DNA of 64,000 nucleotides. Origin: Labrus mixtus. Its lineage: Eukaryota; Chordata; Actinopteri; Labriformes; Labridae. The translations under genes and the position numbers were made by a program. Each line of letters opens with the position of its first letter. Within the stretch, counting starts at the first letter, position 1. Location of the stretch: NCBI RefSeq assembly GCF_963584025.1, contig NC_083616.1, forward strand, positions 16,331,239 to 16,395,238, in the 5' to 3' direction. Positions 11,783 through 22,972 of the stretch are shown one piece after another. The notes under the pieces are model-generated. The model was not told the DNA's origin. It saw only the letters and a program-made list of their open reading frames with translations, and ran no database searches.

Positions 11783-13034
11783 CCACGTCACTCACTGCTA
11801 CTCTATAGAGTGTAAATAATAAGTCTGCGTGCTGTTAAAAGCATACAAAAAGACAAAGAATGAACATTTAATACTATGGCCTATACCCGGAAAAAGGATA
11901 GTAGAATAAACGTCCTGTAGGCTAGAGAAGAATAACAATTTGGTTTATCTGATCTCTAATCCACATTGTTAAATTTTCCAATTCAATATGGTTTATTGTT
12001 ATGAATGTAGCCTACCAGTGACAAAAGTGCCAACTAAAATAATATTCTGAGTATAAAAAAGATAAATGATAGGCTATTTCATCATAGTTCAAAAACAACC
12101 AAATTATATTTGCATTCAATAAGATTGAGGCTAAATGATAATATTGAAGTTTCATTGACTAGACATTCCTTTACATTTCAAATGTTTAAAAAAAAAAAAA
12201 AACACATTTCATCAAATTTATACTTGCAAACATTATTTATTTTAACAATATGTCTGTTGTCAACCTACTTCTTTAAATTTATATAAGTGGTGTTTCTTTA
12301 TACCACTTACTATATCTATTGTAAAAGTATTTGCTCTCAAGTCTTATCTGCACTTTAAGGATTAATCATATTGAATCATAACATTTCCGTCTAACCAACC
12401 TTCCATTACACCCGATGAAGGTCGGTTAGACCAAAACGTTTTTCTATTTTCTTTAGTACCAACATTTCAGGTCCTGCATGACAGTTCAATTGTGAGAGAT
12501 AAGTGAATAAAGAAAATTATTTATTACAATAGATAACATGGAAATGTGACTTGACAGAAGGTGCTTGGTCTATATGTTTGGAGAATGTCAATTTTGAGCG
12601 GCAACAGAATAAATACCCCCCAGATGCAAGCCCTAGAACGGGACAGCCCATAGACAGCCCCCCCCCCCCAAAATGATTACTTACCAAGCAGGAGTTAATT
12701 GGTCGTGATTAATTAAACAAGATGGTGTAATTTGCTAAAGAAACAAAACATTAGACTTAAGCAACAAGAACAACAGTAAATGAAATGCCCTGCTGATAAA
12801 TGAATACATGATCAAAAAAATCAGTAAACATACCGTATATGAACCAAAAGAAGCACAAACACAGATTCCAGCTATGTGCCCACTGGCTTGTTGTGAGATT
12901 GGTTTAATTTATTTAGATCATTATTATTATTATTTTATTTTTTTAGGGCGGCCATGCCCTCCTTGTGAAGGGAGACACAAAGCCCCAAATGTTTAGACAA
13001 TTAACAAGAAACATATTAAGAACAGCTTAGTGGA
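11783..13034. other. AT-rich intergenic DNA
   Basis: No exon or RNA gene was recognised. Homopolymer runs occur at about 12190 (A) and 12660 (C). A block gatgaaggtcggttagacca followed by aaaacgttt at about 12413 resembles a motif found near some fish retroelement ends, but it is too short to assign. Confidence 0.55.
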
Positions 13035-13790
13035 GGCGAAGATGTACAAAGATATATTTGAGCTTCAATGATGGCAGTTGTTTCTGGACACACATAGGTG
13101 TATGTGGACCAACGGGCCAATTGTTGCAGAGAAGCTGTAGACAGGCCTTGTATTGCTGCAGAGGTAGCAGCACCTATACATTTTGAAGAGTCTGCTCTAC
13201 ATGAGAACTCAAGTCAACATAATGGTTGAGGCAGCCAGGCCCTTCCTCATGTAAAACCTGGCAGAATTGAAATAAGACTCCAGGGAAGGCTGATTGAATA
13301 AGACAGCTAATGATTCTTGGGGAAGAACTGCTACTGGTGAGGAGCTGGCGTCTGGGCTAAGACTCTTGAATACCTGCAAATTAAACTGGGGTAAAGAATC
13401 AGCAATGGTGTTGAAGTGACCTGGCACAAGGTGGGCAGTGATAAGGAAAGTTTTCTGTACAGATAGCCATGTTATGCATCTCATGAGGGTTAGGGTTAGG
13501 GTGGGTTATTTTGGGGCAAGAAGAGCATCCTTTATTCATAATTCCTGCTACTGCTTCATTGTCACACTGAACTCTGATGCATTTGTGGCTCCAGGAATTC
13601 CCCCATGAGTGGCATTCTACTGCACTAGGATAAATCTCAAACACATCCGATGAGAAATCTAGTTTGGGGAAGGAACATTTGCCTTTGGACCACAGGCCTT
13701 GAAAGGTGGGTTCTGCGTACATGAAAAACGTAATGGTGTCACAGGAATATACCAGATTGTCGTAGAAGAACGTTACTTCCATTCCAATGG
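13035..13790 (-). mobile_element. decayed DIRS-like retrotransposon (RNase H and tyrosine recombinase remnants)
   Basis: Read on the minus strand with frame breaks. RNase H-like sequence comes first: IRVQCDNEAVAGIMNKGCSS, then after a break FLITAHLVPGHFNTIADSLP, which matches the DIRS block xxARHVPGxxNxxADxLSR. A recombinase N-terminal region follows (SYFNSARFYMRKGLAASTIM, resembling SLAPSTRKAY). The recombinase C-terminus is at about 13035-13170: GAATSAAIQGLSTASLQQLA followed by RWST, matching the HSFRIGAATxAA...GRWSS box. The reverse transcriptase is missing. This is a dead fragment. A short GGGTTA run at 13485-13505 interrupts the coding track. Confidence 0.7.
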
Positions 13791-16500
13791 GTTAGTAAAC
13801 TACACCAGAAGATGAAGTCAGATGAAGTGAATAACACCAAAAAAAGGCTTTTTTTAAATCACAATTTCCATGGAAAAGACTCTCGATGACTGATACATAT
13901 GATGCTTAAAAAGCAGGATAAGGTTTTTTCGTAAACAAAGAAAAAAGAGTTTGGATAAAAGAAGCTAAAAGATTCATTATTTGATTCACTGTGTAGTTTA
14001 TTTTGAAAGTTTAACATACAGGAAATTGAAAAGATCGTGATCAGCCGTCTCATGTCTTAATAAAAAATCAACTAATCATATTTCACTATAAAATAAAAAA
14101 GTTTTGACATTTCACACAATCAATCAATAGCATGATCATTGATCAACAAGCAAAGGGAGGGGCCAGGGAGGCAGGGCTAATACAGGCAGGGTAAGCTGGG
14201 GGCGGGGTTAATGTTAACAGGTATACAGGGGGCGTGGCTACACCTGTGCAGCTACAATTTATTTACACACAGTCAACTTTTCAATGACTAAACTTAAGAC
14301 TGTTTTAGCTTTTAACTTCACACAGTATAAACTTAACTTTACATTTTTTTTTACAGAGTACCCTCTCAACAGTTTTTATTTGTCCTACAAAGAATTACAC
14401 TTCTGATCACGCCCACAGTGATGTCAGCGTGTACTTACACACCCTAGTACATTGTAACCTCGCTGCAGTGTGAGGTGTCCAGAGAAGGTGTACCCAGACT
14501 TTTGATTAATTCTTTAAACTCTGTGGCCAACAGGAAGGATCGTCCTCTCCACCATTTCACATTTTCTTTTCAATAAACGATTCCACAACCATTAAATAAC
14601 TAATAATAAATATGATAATTTCTTCAGAGAATCAAAAAACTTTCAAATGTTTTCACATGAGAACAAATTTTTAAAGGACTGATTAAAAAAAAGATACATT
14701 TTTAATTTCTAGGCCCAAACATTATGGGGATATGGGAAATGGATATGGGAAAACCAGGATTTATTGGTTTTGCATCTACCATCATAAAACTTTGCTTTAT
14801 GTAAGCCCAGAAGTGGATTTTTATTCATTGACAAATAAATAGGCAAACTGTCTGACTTTTTGATGAGTAATGATTGAAGTTAACATCTGGGTCTCGAGTA
14901 AATACGGATGGTATGGATCAGAGTGGGCAGGAGCTGTCTAATGTCTGATCTTTATTTTGATGTCTGCTCTGCATTCAAGACCTGTATAATAGCTGATTGA
15001 TCTCTGATTGATTTCTCAGTCACCAGTAGAAGTTTTCCTCCATCTCGTATCAACAGCAGTTAAACTGTCCAATGAAAAGCTGTCACTGGACCTCCTCAGA
15101 GCTCTTTCCTTTACATCACTTCCTGTGGAGAGACGTCCTCACTGGTCGATAACTGTGCTAGACTAGCCGACTACTCTGCACAAAGCCTACAAGATAGACA
15201 CAGACAGACAGACAGACAGACAGACAGAAAGAGAGGGAGGCAGGTAGACAGATGGAGAAACAGACAAGGAGATAGACAGAGGGACAGACAGGTAGATATG
15301 TTAGAGCTGGTAGAGTGAGACAAGAGGTCAAACTGCTGCCGTCTACAGCAAAACTTCACTAGAACTACACTCATTATGATCATAATGCTGCTGCTAAATG
15401 ATATTACTTACTACAAGAGTACCCCTGTGAGAGTTTAAAGGTCTTACTGAAAAAGATGGGTACGACACTAAACAGTTTTCTGGGAGAAAGATTTGTTTGA
15501 AACATTTAGAGGTCAGAGGTTCATTGCTGTGATTTCACAAGTTTGCACTTACACTGTTCATCAGGCAGAAATCAGATCTCTGTTATCAAAATGACTCCTC
15601 AACATTGTTTATCCTTTAAATCACAGTGCACTGAATGTATCTGTACTTTGGAAACACAAGACATCAGAAAACATTGCATTGGACTTGAAGAAACTGAGAT
15701 GGACATTTCTGACTTCTGAGAACAGATGATCCATTGATTAATTGAGAAATGAATCAGCAGATTAATCTAAACCAATCGAATCATTAGTAGTTGTGAATTG
15801 GAGTAAGAGTTAGTACATGATGACGTGAAGATAAAGAGTGAAGTGAATCGAACATGAGGTAAAAACACCTCAAAGAAGTTTCTGATAAGAACATGATTTA
15901 TAGTATCGAAAACTGATGTCATCTCTACTAAGTATGTACTCAACATGAGGTGATTTAGTTAATGAGGTGTAATAAACTCCTGTAAACACTGCATCAGGTT
16001 AGTGTTGTGAAAGACTGAAGGTTTATGTTGGTAACAGAAACAGAAGATTTAGGCATTTAATCAATTTGACTGGTTTCTGAATTCTGTGTCAAAGAAAGTT
16101 TTTTTAAAATAATTAATTGCAATCATTTATATGATAGGTGTCCACATACATATACTGGCCACGAGTTCTATTGCTGTATTGGTCATTTGTCCTTTGAGTG
16201 AAAACACTCCAATCAAAAGTTTTTTTAACATCAGAGGCATGGTGGACAAGTCGATCTGCTGCTGATTTAACATTTAGGATGTTTTGACTTCAAACACGCA
16301 CACAGTTTAATATGTGCCATGTGTTTATGTTTTATATGTCTGATATGTCTGGACACTGATTGTGTAGCTGGTGACAAAGACTACAAGCCTAAATCATACA
16401 CCACACAAAATAACAAGTTCATATCATGATGGAGTTCTCAGATCTCTCTTACATTTGTCATATATGAAACAAATTTCAGGTTCATGAGAAAATAAAATCT
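13791..16500. other. downstream flank of fnbp1, no gene recognised
   Basis: This stretch lies beyond the fnbp1 stop codon (18504) in the direction of transcription and may hold part of a long 3' UTR, but the end of the transcript cannot be fixed by eye. It includes a GACA/CAGA simple repeat at about 15196-15300. No exon with splice sites and family similarity was found. Confidence 0.5.
15196..15300 (+). repeat. (CAGA)n simple repeat
   Basis: A CAGACAGACAGA run fading into variants with GGTAGA and GGAGAT. It has no coding value. Confidence 0.85.
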
Positions 16501-16529
16501 GTCCGATTGGATCTCTACGATCACTGCCA

Positions 16530-17460
16530 TGATCTAAAATCCTTAACATCTCTATCTCTCTTATCGCTAACATACATCACATCTACAACTCACATTTTAA
16601 ACACATCTTTCATCACTAACATTTCTCACATTGCTCAAGTTTCAACTGCTAAACCTCCCTCAGATTTCCGTAATCTCTAACAACTCTCACATCTCTTACC
16701 TCTGATATCTCAACAACCTCAATATTTCTCAGAGCGTCTCACATTTCTCAAATCTCACATCTCTATCATATAATTTCTCCAATCTTTAAAATCTCTCAGA
16801 TTTCTAACATTCCTCATATTTCGATCATCAATCATTGTTTCTCACCTTTATGCCATCTCTCACATCTGTTGTCAGATATCTATCTCACTTATCTTTAACA
16901 TCCAAATATTTCTCCCATTTCTAAAGTTTCGCTCATTTCTTAGGTCTCTCTAACATTTCAACCATCTATGAACTCTCTCATTTACTACATTTCTCAAATC
17001 TCTTTCATCTCTGTAACATTTCTTCCTCGTCTCTAAAATCTCCACATTTTCTCCAAATACCAATGACATGTCTCACATCTCTACAATTTCCAACATCACC
17101 GTTAACATTTTTTACATCTCACAGCTCTCAAATGTCTACTGTCTGACATTTCTTGAACTCTCAAATCTCTGCTTTTCGTCCATCTCTAACATTTTTTACA
17201 TCTCTTCTGTGTCCTTCATCACCTAATCCCCATCTTCGCTCCCATACGTTACGTAAACGTAATAAACGTAATACGTAAACATCTGTCAAACATCTCTTTC
17301 ATCTGTTACCTGTCTTTAACACTACGGTCTTTCATCCTTCACATGTCTAACATCCGTGACGGCCCTAACTTCGCTCGGATCTGTAGCCCTGGGGACATCT
17401 TCAAGTTCTCTACATGTGTAAAATCTCTAACATCCCTCATATTTATGTCTTCAATAAGAC
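16530..17460. repeat. degenerate tandem array of TCTAACATTTCTCACATC-type units
   Basis: Over about 900 bases the plus strand repeats variants of ctctaacat, tctcacatttct and catctct at roughly 15-20 base spacing, with heavy divergence. On the fnbp1 sense strand this reads as AGAAATGTGAGA-type units. It is an old minisatellite, probably transcribed within the fnbp1 3' region. Confidence 0.6.
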
Positions 17461-17629
17461 AGGTGTGTCACACAGGTGTACAATTTCCCCCAGAGGAAAA
17501 TAGTAGCAGAAAAATAACAGGTAGAGTTTAAGTTCAGCACATAGACAGGCAGAGCAGAGGAGGACACAGACAGGCTGCTGCTGTAACCAGAGCAACCAAT
17601 GTGTAGACATTAACAGGTAAAGGGTAAAG

Positions 17630-18520
17630 GTTCATAGAGGTCATCAGGTACAGAGGGAGCAGGTTAATTAAGTTTATAAAAGAAAGGTCAGATTCCTTCT
17701 AGAGGTCTGAGACCAACAGCTGAATATAAGAGGTCACTTATATGTCACACAGAGGTCATGTACAGGTCACTTTAAGGTCACATTTTGAGGTCAAATGCGG
17801 CTTGTAAAAAGTGAAATGAAGGTCTGGTAGAGGTATTGTGAAGGTCATAGGTCAAAGTCATATAAGTCAGCTGCAGGTTATTTTTCCAGGTCATGGACGT
17901 CATGTGAAGGTCGAAGGTCATGAAGATCTGGTGAAATTCTTGTAAGGTCTGTAGAGGTCATAGGTAGAGCTAAATGGAAAAATGTTGTGAAGGTCATATG
18001 TAGGCCATGTCAAGGTCATAGGTAGCTTAATTTGTTCATATGTAAGTCATACTAAGATCAGCCATAACACTATGACCACTTGTGCAATCCAATGCAACCC
18101 AATACACCAGCCTTAACCTACTACTTTTACAAAGCTTCCATGTTTAAAAAGGTGATTGTACTTTTACTTTTACATTTATTAATGAAGTTACTGAGGGTAG
18201 CGGTGTGCTGGAGGTTATTACATCTGAAGGTGTACTTATATTTCGCTACCCTCGTGTATGTTACTAGAGAGGGCAAAATATTACAAACACCTTTCAATAT
18301 AATGCACTTCAGTCCATCAACTGCATCCACAATTTTTAATAATAAATATAAGGTAGAATTATCACCTTTCTGACCATGACAACAGGTAGAAGTTATGGTA
18401 GAACAGTTGTATTGGATTGCATTAGATTGCATAGATGGTCTTAATGTTGTGGTTGACTTGTGTATGTATATCATATAAAAGTCATATGTGGTTTATATGT
18501 AGGTTATATGTAGGTCATGG
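17630..18520. repeat. degenerate AGGTCA-rich array reaching the fnbp1 stop codon, split by a MITE
   Basis: At least a dozen AGGTCA hexamers occur between 17630 and 18020, often as aaggtcatatgtagg or gtgaaggtcat. The same unit appears at 18490-18515, where ttatatgtaggtcat is the reverse complement of the last fnbp1 codons and stop. A MITE (18056-18460) separates the two parts. On the fnbp1 sense strand the unit reads ATGACCTACATAT. Confidence 0.6.
18056..18460. mobile_element. MITE with about 50-base terminal inverted repeats
   Basis: The left end ccataacactatgaccactt, followed by gtgcaatccaatgcaaccca, matches the right end read on the other strand (ccacaacattaagaccatct, then atgcaatctaatgcaatcca). 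The interior is non-coding. The ends resemble Tc1/mariner-type ends (inference). It interrupts the AGGTCA array. Confidence 0.7.
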
Positions 18521-20264
18521 CACCTTTGGCACTGCTGTCTAGGAAGACTTTGATGTAGGAGGTGGGGACATATCCCTCCTCCTCAAGGTTCCTCCGTACT
18601 CTGGTCCAACCGTCACCTTTGTCCTCTTCCACCACAGAGAGTAGTTCTCCCTCCACCATGGACAAAGTGCCTTCATTCTGACCTGCAGAAGATCCACAAC
18701 AACGTGTTCAGAGCTGAGAGAACCAGTGAGACATCCCTGTGCACCTGTTTGCCAGGAGGTGTAGTGGCTGTAGCACAAAATGCAGGAATATCAAATAGGA
18801 GTACCTTGGAACGGGTAAAGGGACTTGCAGGTGCCGATACTTGGTAACGGTTCTTCGTCATCAAAGTCGTCATCAAACTCAGAACTACGAGACTTGAAGT
18901 GAAGCTCTGCACTGTTGTCTTCGGTGTAGCTGCCGTCAGGACTGAGGTGAGGAAGAGACAGGTAGAGAGAGGTCAGTAGATACACAGAAGGATAAATAGT
19001 TAGAAACAGGGGTAATGTTTTTTTATGTTCTGTGTCTTAAAATGCCAGAAGAGTTTAGCTTAGTAACACGTTGAAATTGATAATAGCTTAGACACATTAC
19101 AAACTGTTAACAAGGGTCAGCTATCTGTAATCAATAACCAGTTACCAATAACCAATAATTAGTCTCAGCACCTCTCTCTGCTGGCTGGACTGCGGTTATC
19201 AAGCTGTTTCAGGCTGCTGCTGCCTGGTGTTGTCGCCTGTGAATTTACTCCACAACCTCCACTCTGTCTCCTACCGCTGTGATCAGACAGTCTGCTGTCA
19301 GCCTCTGCCAGCCATGCCTACACGCATAAGAACAACAGAATACACATCATTACTACGCATGCATACAACTGTTTAAAAAAAAAATACAGTTTCAATTCTG
19401 TGGGCCTGATCCACAGAGGGATTGCAGTGATAGAGCCCAGTAAAGCTGTGTAAATAATAATCTTTCATATGAAAAGGAACCCAGTTGCAAAAAAACATCA
19501 TATTCACAAACTCTGACACCAACAGCCATGCAAAGTTAGAGTGAAAAATGTATCCTCTGCTGAGAGTTGGTGGTAACTGCGCTGCAATATTTATAAGAAA
19601 TGTCATGCTCAGACTTTACAGTGATGGTGAAAATAAATTCCACCTATTTTTTAAACCTAAAATTGAATTATTTCTGTCTTGAATGAAGTCTTGCTATTAT
19701 TAATATAATCAGGGGGGAAATGTTTTGGGGCTGTTAACCCCTGCAAATATGAGGACACTTTGTCCATATGTATGCTGCTCTCGCTGACTAACTCCAGGAC
19801 AAAGCTGGTATAAATGGTGTAACTTGTATCACATCAGTAGAGATGCAACTTCCCAATAAACTGGTAAAAGCGTCCCCTCCCCTCCCAGCTCATCATCTGT
19901 ATTTGGATAGAAATAATCTTTGTCAGGAAGACCGCACACAGCTCAGCTCCACACAGCAGAGTGCTGGAGTAGATAGCTTCTCTCCACGGCAAACTTCAAC
20001 GTGACTTGACAAACTGCACAGAGACAGACAACTTCATGGGCATGTTAAGGACTGAATATTATTAGAACAAATGTTTTCGTGAATTGGACCTTCAGTGTAC
20101 TGTATGTAGTGTGGAAAATATTAACCTGGTTCTTCCGCAGCTCTTCCTCCAGTTTCTGAAGACTCTGTTTCACCTCCTCCAGTCGAGGCTCCAAACTGCC
20201 GGCATCGCCCATCTGGGGACTCCGTTCATAGACCTCCCTCATTTTCAACAGAGCATCTCTAAAA

Positions 20265-20352
<88 letters not shown>

Positions 20353-21397
20353 CGTATTAGAAAGAATTCACACATACATACAAGAATTCAAAACATTCTA
20401 TTCATAATGAAGAATAACTTTGTAAAAAGTATACACACATATTAGAAGAATAGGAAAGGCAAAACAAAAACATGCCTCAACAGGTCATGCTCGTTATCAC
20501 TCTAATGTTCGTTTTTAACCACAGAAACAACAGTGAGTTTGAGCTTCAGGAATTTTTCAAGTTCAATGTCTGTTTCAATAGTCAAATTTCCATTAATGAT
20601 ACAATAAAATTGATTAAAAGACATTAGCTGATTGATGTGCTATACCCCTTTAGTATGGAATCTAGGTGTGGAGGCCGCTTGCCCCCTTGTGGCCACAGTA
20701 TGCAACCAGTAACTGCAGTATTGTTAGAAATGTAAAGAACTAGTTATTTGTAAACATAACATGTCAGAAGAAAGTTATATTGCTTTAAATTTTACATTTG
20801 ATAAGATTAGCCAACATACTTTTATATAGTCGATGTTTAAAGATAGAGTTAAATACATGTTTATTTTAAATATACTTGTATGCTTCAAGTAGTGTTGTTA
20901 GGGTTTAATTGATAGTTAAACCAATTTGTGGATAGAATGTGATAGTCTCTGTCTATATAATGTTCTTCTTTTCACAGTCAGTTATTCTAGCTGGAGTTTA
21001 TCCTAATCTCTGAAACATGAAATTGTGCTTAAATGTCAAGAGTGAAATGATTGTTTTATTTATGAGCTCTAGATTTCTCTTTTTGGTTTAATAATAAAAT
21101 CAATTCAATTATCTCTTCATGTGACTTCACCTTTCCCCAGCAAGGTTTTAACATGTCTATACCAAATAGAGAGCAGAATACTTGTGAAAGCCGAGGAGAC
21201 TGCCAACATGATTGAAGGTGGAGAAAGTTTGTTGCAAGTGGCGTCTTCTTTGTTTTATTGCCCTTTGTCTCTACACCCTACACTGATCAAAATATAAACA
21301 CCACACTGGTATGAAATCCACAAATGGAGAGAGGTTTAACTATTTGAGAACCAACCTAAAAAACCCTCCATTACATTTTTTAAGTTTAAATGAGTGT

Positions 21398-21437
<40 letters not shown>

Positions 21438-21649
21438 ATGTTACCTCTGCTCTCTCTCTCTCTGGATCTCTTGGTTGATGTTGTTGATCCTGGTTTGAAG
21501 TTTCTTTCTTCTTTGTTCTGGAGGAAGATGACTGCAGTCTGCAGGACCTGAACCCTACAGAAAAATAATAATATTACATGATATCATTATAAACACACAC
21601 ACACACACTAACATACACACACACACAAAAACACACACAGACACTCACA

Positions 21650-21688
<39 letters not shown>

Positions 21689-22886
21689 GTATATAGTTGT
21701 GATACCTACCAGTTTAAGTGACAGCTGTCCAATCACAGAGGAGCATGAAGAAAACATCATAACATTAAAAACATAGTTGGTCATTTATGAAAGCATGTGT
21801 ATTTGTGCTTCTATGCATGTGTTAACATATTACCATGTATACCAATGTAGACAGGTACGTGTTTGCACATGTTAAATAGTACATACAGTATGTTTTTTGT
21901 TGTCCTGTCACAATCTTTACTTATTGAGTCATCTCAACAAATATGAACATAAACTTGATTTTTCCATTTATATTTACATATCATATGTTTGCCAACATAA
22001 ACTCCTTGGGTTTGTCAGACCACAATAAGACTTATCAGACAAATTAACCAACCTCTTACACAAGATGCACACAAAACCCGTGAACCAGGCAAAGGAGGAG
22101 AAAATGTGTTACTTGATTCTAATGTTTTGTCACGGCGACAGCATTAATCCAGACAGAAAGTTTAGAGGAGAAAAGGACTCACTTGACTTGGTTTCAGTCT
22201 AAAGGTCTGGTGTGGGAATGTTTAGACACCAAGCTGAACTAGAGAGAGCCAATATGTTGGCAGCATTAAGGTTCAAATGACATTCCCATAGAGGTAAGAG
22301 AATACAGTATTACACTCATGATTAGAAACTGGAGAGTAATTCAGCTGTGTTTAAAAAGGTGGCAATGAAAACTGATAGTAAAACTAATCAATCAGCTCAC
22401 CAAGAGTTCATTTTATCATTTGCTGTGGTTTGTTGTTTTACTGTATTTCAGTTATTTTCATCTAAATTACATTTAATCTTTTTTCTCTCAGGCCTATACA
22501 GTGTATGTGTTTATAAACTATGCATAGCCCTGTTTCGACCGGATGAACTTTCCCCCAGAACTACGGTCATTTTGAAGAACTACATGCGTTTTGACCAAAT
22601 CTACCAGGGTGTGAATGTAGTCTCATGTGTGTGTTTGTGTGTACCCCTCTCTTGAGGCTGCGCAGACACTGCTTCCTGGTTCTCGATCCAGAGGTCATGA
22701 GGTCATTCAGACGCTGTGTGATTGGTTCTCTAGAAGTAGGGGGCGGGGACTGGGGGCTGTCGGTGCCAGCACCAGGTGAGGGGGAGGTCGGGGGTGGAGG
22801 GGGAGGCTGCCGAGGGGAGGAGAGGAGGGTCAACAGCTGGAGAGAGAGAGGTGTGGTCAGGATAGCTGATTGACTGAATGTATTTG

Positions 22887-22972
<86 letters not shown>

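Noticed and set aside
12400..12500. Penelope-like retroelement end (gatgaaggtcggttagacca block)
   Set aside because: The motif is short and no reverse transcriptase or GIY-YIG sequence accompanies it.
13485..13505. GGGTTA run as an interstitial telomere
   Set aside because: Only about three imperfect units; chance or decay inside a dead retroelement is sufficient.
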